In this document: in pieces, positions 1 to 7,891 of the stretch
Layout of the letters: each line of letters starts with the position of its first letter
How positions within the stretch are numbered: position 1 is the first letter of the stretch
Source of the DNA: Actinomycetospora termitidis
Lineage (GTDB): Bacteria; Actinomycetota; Actinomycetes; Mycobacteriales; Pseudonocardiaceae
Assembly (NCBI RefSeq): GCF_030286555.1
Contig: NZ_JASVWF010000004.1
Location: 186,001 to 250,000, forward strand
Direction of reading: 5' to 3'
DNA length: 64,000 nucleotides
Notes under the pieces: model-generated
What the model was told of the DNA's origin: nothing
Databases searched by the model: none
What the model saw: the letters and a program-made list of their open reading frames with translations, nothing else
Translations under genes and position numbers: made by a program

Positions 1-1801
1 CACCGAGCGGTGCGGCGGCCGGGTCGACGCCGGCGAGCAGGGCGGCGGCGGCGGTCACGAGCTTCATCGTCGAGCCCGGCGGACCCTGCCGGGAACGGGC
101 GCGGGACGGCACCCCGGGCTCGGTCGAGGCCGAGGAGAACAGGCCGGTGACGGCCCCCGTGCGCGCGTCCAGGAGGACCGCCTCCCCGTCGAGCCCCGCC
201 ACGCCGGCGGCGAGGGCGGCCTGGACCCGGGAGTCGACGGTGGTGACGACGTCGGCGGGGCGGCAGACCGGGTGGAAGAGCCCCGCCAGCACGTCGGCGG
301 CACCCAGCGCTCCGCCGCAGGTCAGCGTGTCCGCCGCCACCGCCTCCACCCCCCGGTGCGTCCCGTTCCACCGCGCGAACCCCAGGTCCGCGTAGCGCCC
401 GCCGGCGGGGTAGGTGCGCCCCGCGCCGTCGTCCGCCGCGATCACCCTGCCGTCCGCGGTCCAGATCGTGCCCCGCGGCATGCGGACCTGCTCGGCGTCG
501 GAGATGGTCCGGGGGCCGACGACCAGCAGGACGGCCGCGGCCACGAGCAGCACGGCGACCCCGCGCACCCCGCCGACCGTCGCCGTCGTCAGGGCGGACG
601 TGCCCGGGGCGGTCCGCCCCGTGCGGTCCGGGCGGTCCAGCAGGCCGACGACGAGGCCCAGGACCAGCGCCGACGTCGTGAGCGAAGCTCTCGAGAACCC
701 CAGGAACGGCGCGTTGAGCCCGGTGAGGGGCAGGACCGCGACCGTCCCGAGCGCGTTCCACGCCCCCTGGGCGACCAGGGCAGTCGCGAGGGCCACGGCC
801 AGGGAGGCCGCCGCGCCGCGCCGGGCGGCCGCGACGCGCACCAGATGGGCCAGGGCCGCCAGCAGGCCGAGCAGGACCGGGACGACGACGAGGGCCCCGA
901 GGTCGGCGACCAGGGCCGCCACGGCGTAGTCCGACCCGATGGCGGGCACGCCGTCCACCAGCGGGCTGCGGCCGGGGCCCGGGCCGATCAGCCCGCCCGA
1001 CCACGCCGCCGTCAGGGCCGCCCGCAGCTGGTCCCCGGGATCCACGACCTCCAGCGCCCGCCCGCGCACCACCGGCACCGTCGCGAGCAGCGGGATCGCG
1101 ACCACGACGGCGAGCGCTCCCGCGACCACCCACCGGACCGGCAGACCGCGGACGTGCACGACCGCAGCGAGCACCGCCACGACGACGAGCGCGGCGGGGC
1201 CGAGATCGCGGACCACGACCAGGAGCGCGAGGGCACCCGCACCGAGCCCGCCCGCGAGCAGGTGGAACCGCCGGTCGGAGGCCCGCCAGCCCGGTGCCCG
1301 GGAGACCTGCTCCGCGACCGCCAGGGCCGCCCCGCCGACGACGAGCCACCGAGTCAGCTCGCCGACCTGCACCCCGAGCAGCGGGAGGGTGCCCGACGCG
1401 GGTGCCGGCCCCAGGAGGGTGAGCGCGCGCAGGACGAGGCCCGCCGCGAGGGCGGCCAGGGCGGCCAGCCGGCGCGAGGCCGGCCGCTCGAGGCCCCGGC
1501 CGAGCCGGGGCGAGCGACCCACCACGACCCCGGCCGTCAGCAGGACGGACGCCGCGGCCGCGACGAACGCGACCCGCCCGGCCGGCGCACCGAGGCGCAG
1601 CGGGACCAGCGTCCCGAGTGTCGCCGCGAGCAGGGCGGTCCCGACGACGGCGGGGTGGCGGCGGGCCGCGAGGCACGGCGGGACGGCGAGCACGGCGGCG
1701 CCGACGGCCCAGAGGATCGGCTCCGGGCGCGCCGGAGCCGGCAGCAGACCGGCGAGCCCGGCCGCCAGGACGGCCGGGAGCGCCCAGGCGGCGCGCCTCA
1801 T
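1..1801 (-). CDS. SEDS-PBP fusion: RodA/FtsW-type glycosyltransferase joined to class B PBP transpeptidase (C-terminus outside window)
   Basis: One open frame of at least 600 codons; I read every codon from 1801 down to 2 and found no stop. Residues about 1-410 are a polytopic SEDS domain, the family that polymerises peptidoglycan glycan strands. A G-S-D-Y loop puts the candidate catalytic Asp at D291, and N-A-P-F-L-G-F-S-R matches the conserved late RodA/FtsW segment. A further helix near 418-434 leads into R-G-T-I-W-T-A-D-G (about 440), the usual beginning of class B penicillin-binding proteins, then T-V-D-S-R-V-Q and the catalytic tetrad S577-T-M-K580. The SxN and KTG motifs would lie beyond base 1. 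The stretch between helix and Ser is about 150 residues, so the pedestal is short. In Mycobacterium rodA and pbpA are separate adjacent genes; here they are one polypeptide. The ATG overlaps the stop of the FHA gene (ATGA), so the two are translationally coupled. Confidence 0.88.
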   Translation of the reverse strand, partial: MRRAAWALPAVLAAGLAGLLPAPARPEPILWAVGAAVLAVPPCLAARRHPAVVGTALLAATLGTLVPLRLGAPAGRVAFVAAAASVLLTAGVVVGRSPRLGRGLERPASRRLAALAALAAGLVLRALTLLGPAPASGTLPLLGVQVGELTRWLVVGGAALAVAEQVSRAPGWRASDRRFHLLAGGLGAGALALLVVVRDLGPAALVVVAVLAAVVHVRGLPVRWVVAGALAVVVAIPLLATVPVVRGRALEVVDPGDQLRAALTAAWSGGLIGPGPGRSPLVDGVPAIGSDYAVAALVADLGALVVVPVLLGLLAALAHLVRVAAARRGAAASLAVALATALVAQGAWNALGTVAVLPLTGLNAPFLGFSRASLTTSALVLGLVVGLLDRPDRTGRTAPGTSALTTATVGGVRGVAVLLVAAAVLLVVGPRTISDAEQVRMPRGTIWTADGRVIAADDGAGRTYPAGGRYADLGFARWNGTHRGVEAVAADTLTCGGALGAADVLAGLFHPVCRPADVVTTVDSRVQAALAAGVAGLDGEAVLLDARTGAVTGLFSSASTEPGVPSRARSRQGPPGSTMKLVTAAAALLAGVDPAAAPLG

Positions 1802-2706
1802 CGCAGGCTCACCTGCGCCAGGCGCTGCTCGTCGAGCCACACGACGTCGCCCACGGCCAGGGCGGTCGGTGTCCCCGGCGCGAGCAGCTCGGTCTCCCCA
1901 CCGGCCCGCTCGACCCACGTGCCGTTCGCCGAGTGCAGGTCCTCGACCTGGCACGTGCCGCGGACCCAGGTCAGCTCGGCGTGGCGGCGGGAGACCTCGT
2001 CGAGGTCGTCCGGGCACCGGAGCCCGGCGTCATCGCCCCGCCCGACGACGACCAGCGGGCTGCCCGCCCCGAGCGCGGACGTCCCGCGGGAGCGACCGTC
2101 GACGGTGAGCTCCACGAGCGTGCCGATCCCGCGGCGCCGGGTCGCGCCGCCGAGGTCGTCGTGGCCGGGGCGGGTGGGCCCGTCGTCGGACGGGGGCGGC
2201 ACGCGGCGCAGGGTGCGGTCCCCGAGGTCCGGCATTCCGGTGGGCACCGGGACGGGACGCCGGGCCGGGCCCCGGACGTCGACGATCGGCTCGAACGACG
2301 CGACGAGCACCTCGTCCGGGCCGCAGGCCAGGGCGAGCCGCAGCGTGTACGACTCCGGCAGCACGAACTCGCCGCGCCCGAGCCGTCGGCTGCGCTCGAC
2401 CATCGTCTCGCAGTACCGGGCGAGGACCTCTGCGGTGAGCTGCGGTCGGGCCGCCGTCGCCGCCTCGTACACCCCGCCGGGCAGTTCCGCGCCGAGGTGG
2501 CCGGGGATCGCGTAGCTGGAGCCGAAGACGGTCGTGTTCGCGACGAGGCAGTCGGCCATCCGCTCCACGAGGTCGTCGTCGGGTCCGGGGACCCCGAGCA
2601 CGAACGCCCGCAGCCGGCCCCCGAGCCGACCGGCCCGCGAGCGCCCGAACCACCAGAGCGCGACGCCGACCCCGAGCACGACCAGCAGATACGTCAGGGT
2701 GACCAT
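1798..2706 (-). CDS. Membrane-anchored FHA-domain protein
   Basis: This 302-residue protein begins with a transmembrane helix (about residues 3-20) followed by basic residues, then a middle region of about 180 residues, and ends in a forkhead-associated domain (about 205-295). The FHA hallmarks are visible: V-G-R-G, then S-R-R-H and a later N-G-T. FHA domains bind phosphothreonine. With a Ser/Thr kinase gene 1 kb away and a SEDS-PBP gene directly downstream, a role in passing kinase signals to the wall synthase is a reasonable inference, as for FhaA/FhaB near pknA/pknB in Mycobacterium. It is longer than FhaB (about 155 residues), and I do not recognise the middle region. The ATG at 2706 is chosen because GAGGAG lies 8 bases upstream; the frame stays open further upstream but without an equal ribosome site. 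Confidence 0.85.
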   Translation of the reverse strand: MVTLTYLLVVLGVGVALWWFGRSRAGRLGGRLRAFVLGVPGPDDDLVERMADCLVANTTVFGSSYAIPGHLGAELPGGVYEAATAARPQLTAEVLARYCETMVERSRRLGRGEFVLPESYTLRLALACGPDEVLVASFEPIVDVRGPARRPVPVPTGMPDLGDRTLRRVPPPSDDGPTRPGHDDLGGATRRRGIGTLVELTVDGRSRGTSALGAGSPLVVVGRGDDAGLRCPDDLDEVSRRHAELTWVRGTCQVEDLHSANGTWVERAGGETELLAPGTPTALAVGDVVWLDEQRLAQVSLR

Positions 2707-2896
2707 CGGGCGCTCCTCGCCTCGGCTGCGCTGTGACGGCTCGGAACGATGTCCGGCGGGCGGGCCGACGGCGAGGTTCCCGGGATTTTTCCCGGGGACC
2801 GGGGCGCGGCTTGCCGGGCGTGGCGTGGCCGGGGCAAACTCGCCCGACCTGGGGGAGCGACGCCCGATCCCCCGTGCCCGCGAAGGAGCACCGGGC

Positions 2897-3622
2897 ATGG
2901 AGCCGCTCTACTTCCGCATCACCGAACGCCCCGACCCCGCGCGGTTCGAGCCGGGATGGTCCGAGATCCACGACCGCCTGGTGCTCGACCGCACGGTGTG
3001 GCGCGGCGACGAGGTGTCCCGGACGAGCGCGGGGTGCGTGGTGCTGCGCGCGGACCCGGAGGACGGGGCCTGGGAGCTGCGCAACCGCGCCGAGGGTCGC
3101 GTCGCGATCCTGCACGACGGGCGGCAGCGCTACGACGTCCTGACCGGCATGGCGATCACGATCCGTCCCGGGGTCTGGCGGGGGACGCTGACCGAGGCGT
3201 TCAGCTTCCAGCTCAGCACGGTCCGCCCGCCCGGGATCGTCCGGCCGGTGGGTGGGGCGACGGGCGAGCTGGAGGCCGTCGACGGCGGGACGACCCGGCG
3301 GCGGACCCCGGAGCTGCGGGCCCGGACCTACCTGGAGCGCTACCCGATCAAGCGCTTCGGGCTGGCGTACCTGTGGCGCCAGCACCTGGGCCACACCCCG
3401 GACATCGCCCGGGATCTGGACCCGCTGGTCGTCGGTCGGGCGTTCGGGGTCGCCGCGAAGTCCGTCACGCGGTGGCGCGAGGACCTGGCCGAGGCCGTGT
3501 TCCTGCGGCGCGGCTACCAGCAGTCCGTGCGCGACATCGTCGTCAAGCACGGGGTCATGACGCACGAGGACGTCGTCGCGGCCGACCGCTACCTCGCGGA
3601 CCTGCGCGGGGACGCGTCGTGA
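2897..3622 (+). CDS. Unknown protein beside kinase/FHA locus, possible C-terminal helix-turn-helix
   Basis: A 241-residue soluble protein that I do not recognise as a named family. The first 120 residues are predicted beta-rich and could be a diverged FHA-like sandwich, but the G-R/S-x-x-H/N-G signature is absent. After a linker rich in Thr and Arg, a helical C-terminus contains R-A-F-G-V-A-A-K-S-V-T-R-W-R (about 193-206), which looks like a helix-turn-helix. AAGGAG precedes the ATG by 8 bases. It is divergent from the FHA/SEDS-PBP pair and runs into the kinase gene, so it probably belongs to the same signalling locus. Function not assigned. Confidence 0.6.
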   Translation: MEPLYFRITERPDPARFEPGWSEIHDRLVLDRTVWRGDEVSRTSAGCVVLRADPEDGAWELRNRAEGRVAILHDGRQRYDVLTGMAITIRPGVWRGTLTEAFSFQLSTVRPPGIVRPVGGATGELEAVDGGTTRRRTPELRARTYLERYPIKRFGLAYLWRQHLGHTPDIARDLDPLVVGRAFGVAAKSVTRWREDLAEAVFLRRGYQQSVRDIVVKHGVMTHEDVVAADRYLADLRGDAS

Positions 3623-3681
3623 GCCGTCCGGCCGCACCGCCGGCCGGTGCGGGGGAGGAGGGGCAGGGTGGACAGCGCCGC

Positions 3682-5235
3682 ATGACCGATCAGCCGTGGG
3701 TGCCCGGTCAGGAGATCGGACGCCGCTACCGGCTCGAGGAGTGCGTGGGCCAGGGCGGGAACGGACAGGTCTGGCGGGCCCACGACCCGCGCCGCGCGGC
3801 CGCCGTCGCGCTCAAGGTGCTCGTCGCCCACCCCGACGCGACGCCGGACGAGCTGCGGCGCGACCGCGAGCGGTTCCTGCACGAGGCCCGCGAGACCAGC
3901 CGGCTCGAGGGCGGCCCGCACATCATCTCGATCTACGACTGGGACCAGCACGGGGACCGGCCGTACCTCGTCATGCCCTACGACGACGGGCAGAACCTCG
4001 CCCGCATCGTCGCCGGCGGACCCCTGGACCCGCCGCGCGCGGTGCACCTGCTGGGGCAGGTCGCGGAGGCCCTGGACTACGCGCACGCCCGCGGCCGGGT
4101 CCACCGCGACGTCAAGCCGTCGAACGTGCTCGTCCGACGGGTCGGTGCGCAGGAGTACGTGCGGGTGGTCGACTTCGGGATCGTCGGGCTGAGCGGCGCC
4201 GGCCCGCAGGGCCGGATGACCCGGACCGGGACCGTGATCGGGTCGCTCGCCTACATGGCGCCGGAGCGGTTCCCGAGCGGACCCGACCTGATGGTGCACG
4301 TGACGCCGGACGAGCGCTTCGACGTGTACGGGCTCGCGTGTCTGCTGTTCGAGTGCCTGACCGGGGAGCGGGCGTTCGTCGGGAACAGCGAGCTCGAGTT
4401 CGTCCGGGCGCACCGGTCCCCGCTGCGCCCGCGTCCCTCGGACGTCTCCGCGGACACCACGCTGGAGGTGTTCGACGACGTGGTGGCGGCCGGTCTCGCC
4501 CTCGACCGGGCGACGCGCACCGCGACCGCGGCCGGGTTCAAGGCCGAGATGGAGGCCGCCCTGGAACGCTGGCGGTCGGTGACCGTCCACCCGACCGTCC
4601 GGACGTCCGGTGGGGCACCGTCGGTCGCGGAGGTCCGGACGACGCCGGTCAACGGCCGCCCCGCGACGGCCCGCACCACGCCGATGACCCCAGCACCGAC
4701 CGACGCAGCCCCGACGGCGCCCCCGCACCGGGTGCCGGTCGACGGTGGCACGGACTCCGGTGCACGGGACGACGGTCCCGTCGACGCCCCCTCGGTCGAG
4801 GTCCCGTCCGTGGGGCGGTTCGTCGACGGCGAGCCGGTCGACGCGCCGTCCTCGTCGACGGTCGCCCCGTCACCCGTCGAGCCCGTCGAACCACCCGTCG
4901 AACGATCGGTCGAGCAGGCCCCCGTCGAGCAGGCACCCTCCGACCCGGACCCCGGCGAGCCGGAGCCGGAGCTCCCGGAGCGACCGGCACCCGCCGTCGG
5001 GAACGAGCCGGCCGTCGCCGCCAGTGCCGTCCCCGAGGACCCGGGGCCATCGCAGTCCGACGAACGTCCGGGTCCGGCCGGCACGGCGTTCTCGGTCGGC
5101 GCGGTCGCGGGCCTCGTCGGGACGGTGGTCTGCGTGGTTGCGGGGCTGCCGGTGGTGGCCGACGTCGTCGTGATCGCCTCGTCGTGGGCGGCCGGGACGA
5201 GCGCGGGATGGTGGGTCGGCTCCCGCCGCGGCTGA
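3682..5235 (+). CDS. Ser/Thr protein kinase with Pro-rich linker and C-terminal membrane hairpin
   Basis: A 517-residue Hanks-type kinase. Residues about 11-275 carry the glycine loop G-Q-G-G-N-G (23-28), the ATP lysine K45, the catalytic loop H-R-D-V-K-P-S-N with D143, the D-F-G of D164 and an A-P-E. Residues about 295-465 are Pro/Glu/Val rich and low complexity. The end (about 469-513) holds two closely spaced hydrophobic segments and then basic residues, so the kinase is probably anchored by a hairpin with no outside sensor domain; PknB-type kinases have one helix and PASTA repeats instead. A GTG at 3619 overlapping the previous stop would add 21 low-complexity residues; I prefer the ATG because the kinase fold starts there. 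A copy of the 15-bp dispersed repeat lies in the Pro-rich linker (4989-5003). Confidence 0.9.
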   Translation: MTDQPWVPGQEIGRRYRLEECVGQGGNGQVWRAHDPRRAAAVALKVLVAHPDATPDELRRDRERFLHEARETSRLEGGPHIISIYDWDQHGDRPYLVMPYDDGQNLARIVAGGPLDPPRAVHLLGQVAEALDYAHARGRVHRDVKPSNVLVRRVGAQEYVRVVDFGIVGLSGAGPQGRMTRTGTVIGSLAYMAPERFPSGPDLMVHVTPDERFDVYGLACLLFECLTGERAFVGNSELEFVRAHRSPLRPRPSDVSADTTLEVFDDVVAAGLALDRATRTATAAGFKAEMEAALERWRSVTVHPTVRTSGGAPSVAEVRTTPVNGRPATARTTPMTPAPTDAAPTAPPHRVPVDGGTDSGARDDGPVDAPSVEVPSVGRFVDGEPVDAPSSSTVAPSPVEPVEPPVERSVEQAPVEQAPSDPDPGEPEPELPERPAPAVGNEPAVAASAVPEDPGPSQSDERPGPAGTAFSVGAVAGLVGTVVCVVAGLPVVADVVVIASSWAAGTSAGWWVGSRRG

Positions 5236-5285
5236 GGACCCGGGGGGAGCGCGTGTCGTTCGGCGTCGGACGGGCGGGCTGCGAT

Positions 5286-5291
5286 TACCGT
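5286..5291 (+). promoter_or_regulatory. Predicted -10 (TACCGT) for leaderless DUF3097 transcript
   Basis: TACCGT fits the actinobacterial TANNNT -10 and ends 8 bases before the GTG at 5300, leaving no room for a ribosome site. This supports leaderless translation from that GTG. Prediction only. Confidence 0.45.
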
Positions 5292-5299
5292 CCGTACCC

Positions 5300-6235
5300 G
5301 TGGCGAGGACGCAGGGCCGGGGCATGAACGGGTCGGGCGGTGACGCGGCGTTCCGGACGACGGGTGGCGCCGGTCGGGCCCCGATGGGCGCGAAGCAGGG
5401 CGGCCCGTCGAGCGGCGCCGGACGCAGCGGCGGACTGCCCGGCATGGCGAGCCACAGGCCCAAGGTCGAGATCCTGACCGTCGAGGCGGAGCCCGGCCTC
5501 GTCGTCGAGGACGCCACCGGCAGTTTCTGCGGTGCGGTGATCCGCGCGGACGTGCGTGAGGTCGTGCTCGAGGACCGGGACGGACGGCGGCGGCTGTTCC
5601 CGATGAAACCGGCGTCGTTCCTGTACGAGGGCCGGCTGGCCACGCTCACCCCGCCGCGGCCCCGGCAGTCGCCGGAGCAGCAGCGCTCGGCGTCCGGGTC
5701 GGTCCGCGGCGACGACCGCCGCGCCAAGGTCGCGCTGCCGCACCGCATCTGGGTCGAGGGCCTGCACGACGCCGCGATCGTGGAGCGCGTGTGGGGCCAC
5801 GACCTGCGCGTCGAGGGCGTCGTCGTCGAACCGCTGCACGGCGCGGACGTGCTCGTCGAGGCCGCGCGGGAGTTCGCGCCGGGCCCGGACCGCAAGCTCG
5901 GCGTCCTGGTCGACCACCTGGTCACGGGCTCGAAGGAGTCCCGCATCGCCGAGGGTCTGCGCCGCGACCTGGGCCCGGCGGCGCAGTACGTGCAGATCCT
6001 CGGACACCCCTACGTCGACATCTGGGAGGCCGTGAAGCCGTCGGTCGTCGGCATCCGGGAGTGGCCGACCGTCCCGCGCGGCATCGAGTGGAAGAAGGGC
6101 GTCTGCGACGCCCTCGGCTGGTGCGACGAGCGCGACGGCGCGCGCCGCGTGCTGGGCGCGGTGTCGACGTGGAACGACCTGCAGACGCCGCTCATCACGG
6201 CGATGGAGCAGTTGATCGACTTCGTCACCACCTGA
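5300..6235 (+). CDS. DUF3097 family protein (Toprim-like)
   Basis: A 311-residue protein recognised as the actinobacterial DUF3097 family by V-V-E-D-A-T-G-S-F-C-G-A-V near the N-terminus, the central segment W-V-E-G-L-H-D-A-A-I-V-E-R-V-W-G-H-D-L-R, V-L-V-D-H-L-V-T-G-S-K-E-S-R-I and the ending M-E-Q-L-I-D-F-V. The E-G-x-x-D and V-D-H pieces resemble the acidic positions of a Toprim fold, but no biochemical role is known to me. The first about 45 residues are Gly/Ser rich and not conserved in my memory of the family, so a start at the ATG of M-A-S-H-R-P (5443) cannot be excluded. I chose the GTG at 5300 because a -10 hexamer sits directly before it. Confidence 0.88.
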   Translation: MARTQGRGMNGSGGDAAFRTTGGAGRAPMGAKQGGPSSGAGRSGGLPGMASHRPKVEILTVEAEPGLVVEDATGSFCGAVIRADVREVVLEDRDGRRRLFPMKPASFLYEGRLATLTPPRPRQSPEQQRSASGSVRGDDRRAKVALPHRIWVEGLHDAAIVERVWGHDLRVEGVVVEPLHGADVLVEAAREFAPGPDRKLGVLVDHLVTGSKESRIAEGLRRDLGPAAQYVQILGHPYVDIWEAVKPSVVGIREWPTVPRGIEWKKGVCDALGWCDERDGARRVLGAVSTWNDLQTPLITAMEQLIDFVTT

Positions 6236-6260
6236 GCGGATCCTCGGGCACACTGGAGGT

Positions 6261-6698
6261 GTGATCCCGCTCATCTGGGCGATCGCGGGAGTGGTGCTCG
6301 TCGTCGCCGAAGTGCTGTCCGGCGAGCTCGTGCTGGCCATGCTCGGCGTGGCCGCCCTCGGTGCCGCCGCGGCGTCGGCGCTCGGGGTGCCCCTCGGCCC
6401 GGACATCGCGGTGTTCGGCGTGCTGTCCGCCCTGCTCGTCCTGCTGCTGCGTCCGGCCGTGAACCGACGTCTGCGGGTGCACGACCCGGTGAACACCGGC
6501 ACGCGCGCCCTGCTCGGCGCCGAGGGCGAGGTGGTCGAGCCGATCGCGGCCGACACCGGCACGGTGCGCATCAACGGGGCCCTGTGGTCGGCCCGGGCGC
6601 TGCACGACGACGACCTCGCGGCGGGCACTGCCGTCGTGGTCGTCGAGATCTCGGGGGCGACGGCCGTCGTCACCGCCGCCGACCCCGGAAAGGGGTGA
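6261..6698 (+). CDS. NfeD-like membrane protein
   Basis: A 145-residue protein with two to three transmembrane helices in residues 1-70 followed by a small beta-barrel (about 80-140, ending V-V-V-V-E-I-S-G-A-T), which is the short NfeD architecture without the protease domain. NfeD proteins are almost always encoded beside SPFH proteins and are thought to work with them in membrane microdomains. Here the SPFH gene starts 5 bases after the stop, as expected. GGAGGT directly precedes the GTG, and a CACACT hexamer six bases upstream could serve as a -10, so the transcript may be leaderless or very short-leadered. Confidence 0.88.
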   Translation: MIPLIWAIAGVVLVVAEVLSGELVLAMLGVAALGAAAASALGVPLGPDIAVFGVLSALLVLLLRPAVNRRLRVHDPVNTGTRALLGAEGEVVEPIAADTGTVRINGALWSARALHDDDLAAGTAVVVVEISGATAVVTAADPGKG

Positions 6699-6703
6699 GG
6701 ACC

Positions 6704-7843
6704 GTGGGAACCGTCCTCCTCGTGCTCCTGGTGCTCGTGGTGATCCTCGTGATCACCACCGTCGCCAAGAGCGTCACCGTCGTCCGCCAGGCCGAGGCCG
6801 CCGTCATCGAGCGCCTCGGTCGCTACCAGCGCACCGCCGAACCGGGCCTGACGTTCCTGGTGCCGTTCATCGACCGCATCCGCGAGCGCGTGGCCCTGTG
6901 GGAGCAGGTCGTCTCGTTCCCGCCGCAGCCGGTGATCACCCGCGACAACCTGACGGTCTCGATCGACACCGTCGTCTACTACCAGGTCACCGAGCCGCGC
7001 AACGCGGTCTACGAGATCAGCGACTACATCAACGGCGTCCAGCAGCTGACCACGACGACCCTGCGCGACGTGGTCGGCGGGATGAGCCTGGAGGAGGCCC
7101 TGACCTCCAGGGAGACGATCAACACCGGGTTGCGCCGTGCCCTCGACGACGCCACCGGCCCGTGGGGCCTGCGGGTGGTCCGCGTGGAGCTCAAGGCGAT
7201 CGACCCGCCGCCGTCGATCCAGGACTCCATGGAGAAGCAGATGCGCGCCGACCGGGAGAAGCGCGCCATGATCCTCACCGCCGAGGGCCACCGCGAGGCG
7301 TCCGTGACCGAGGCGCAGGGCAACAAGCAGGCCGCGATCCTCAACGCCGAGGGCGCCAAGCAGTCCGCGATCCTGGAGGCGGAGGCCGACCGGCAGTCCC
7401 GGATGCTGCGCGCCCAGGGTGAGCGCGCCGCGCGCTACTACCAGGCGCAGGGTCAGGCCAAGGCGATCGAGAAGATTTTCGCGGCGATCAAGGCGGGCAA
7501 GCCGACGCCGGAGCTGCTGGCCTACCAGTACCTGCAGACGCTGCCGCAGATGGCGCAGGGCGACGCGAACAAGATGTGGGTGGTACCGAGCGACTTCGGC
7601 AAGGCGCTCGAGGGCTTCACCCGCATGCTCGGGGCGCCGGGGGAGGACGGCGTCTTCCGCTTCCAGCCCTCGCCGGTCGACGAGGAGACGGTCGCGAAGC
7701 GCCCGGGCGACCCGGACGACGACGTGTCCGACTGGTTCGACACCACGACCGACCCGGAGATCGCGAAGGCGGTCGCGCACGCGGAGTCGATCGCCACGCA
7801 GGGGGTCACCGACCCGGGCTCGAACGGGGGTGCGGCGCACTAG
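6704..7843 (+). CDS. SPFH/band 7 (stomatin-like) membrane protein
   Basis: A 379-residue protein with one N-terminal helix (about 3-22), the band 7 domain (about 25-200, including R-L-G-R-Y-Q-R-T-A-E-P-G-L and E-L-K-A-I-D-P-P), then an Ala/Glu/Gln-rich coiled coil (about 185-255) with repeated A-E-G and A-Q-G turns typical of stomatin/flotillin oligomers. The C-terminus is acidic. Members form large ring assemblies on the cytoplasmic membrane. AGGGGTGAGG lies 3-12 bases before the GTG. It is coupled to the upstream NfeD gene, and the following beta-propeller gene begins 48 bases after its stop. Confidence 0.92.
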   Translation: MGTVLLVLLVLVVILVITTVAKSVTVVRQAEAAVIERLGRYQRTAEPGLTFLVPFIDRIRERVALWEQVVSFPPQPVITRDNLTVSIDTVVYYQVTEPRNAVYEISDYINGVQQLTTTTLRDVVGGMSLEEALTSRETINTGLRRALDDATGPWGLRVVRVELKAIDPPPSIQDSMEKQMRADREKRAMILTAEGHREASVTEAQGNKQAAILNAEGAKQSAILEAEADRQSRMLRAQGERAARYYQAQGQAKAIEKIFAAIKAGKPTPELLAYQYLQTLPQMAQGDANKMWVVPSDFGKALEGFTRMLGAPGEDGVFRFQPSPVDEETVAKRPGDPDDDVSDWFDTTTDPEIAKAVAHAESIATQGVTDPGSNGGAAH

Positions 7844-7891
7844 GTGGTCCCACCCATCCCGTTCCCGACGACGGGTCGGGAGACTGCCGCC

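Noticed and set aside
272-2515. Long plus-strand open frame opposite the SEDS-PBP and FHA genes
   Set aside because: The minus strand encodes recognisable domains over the same bases; the plus frame is Arg/Gln-rich low complexity produced by high GC.
3619-3681. GTG start 21 codons upstream for the kinase
   Set aside because: The added residues are low complexity and the kinase fold begins right after ATG 3682; not excluded outright.
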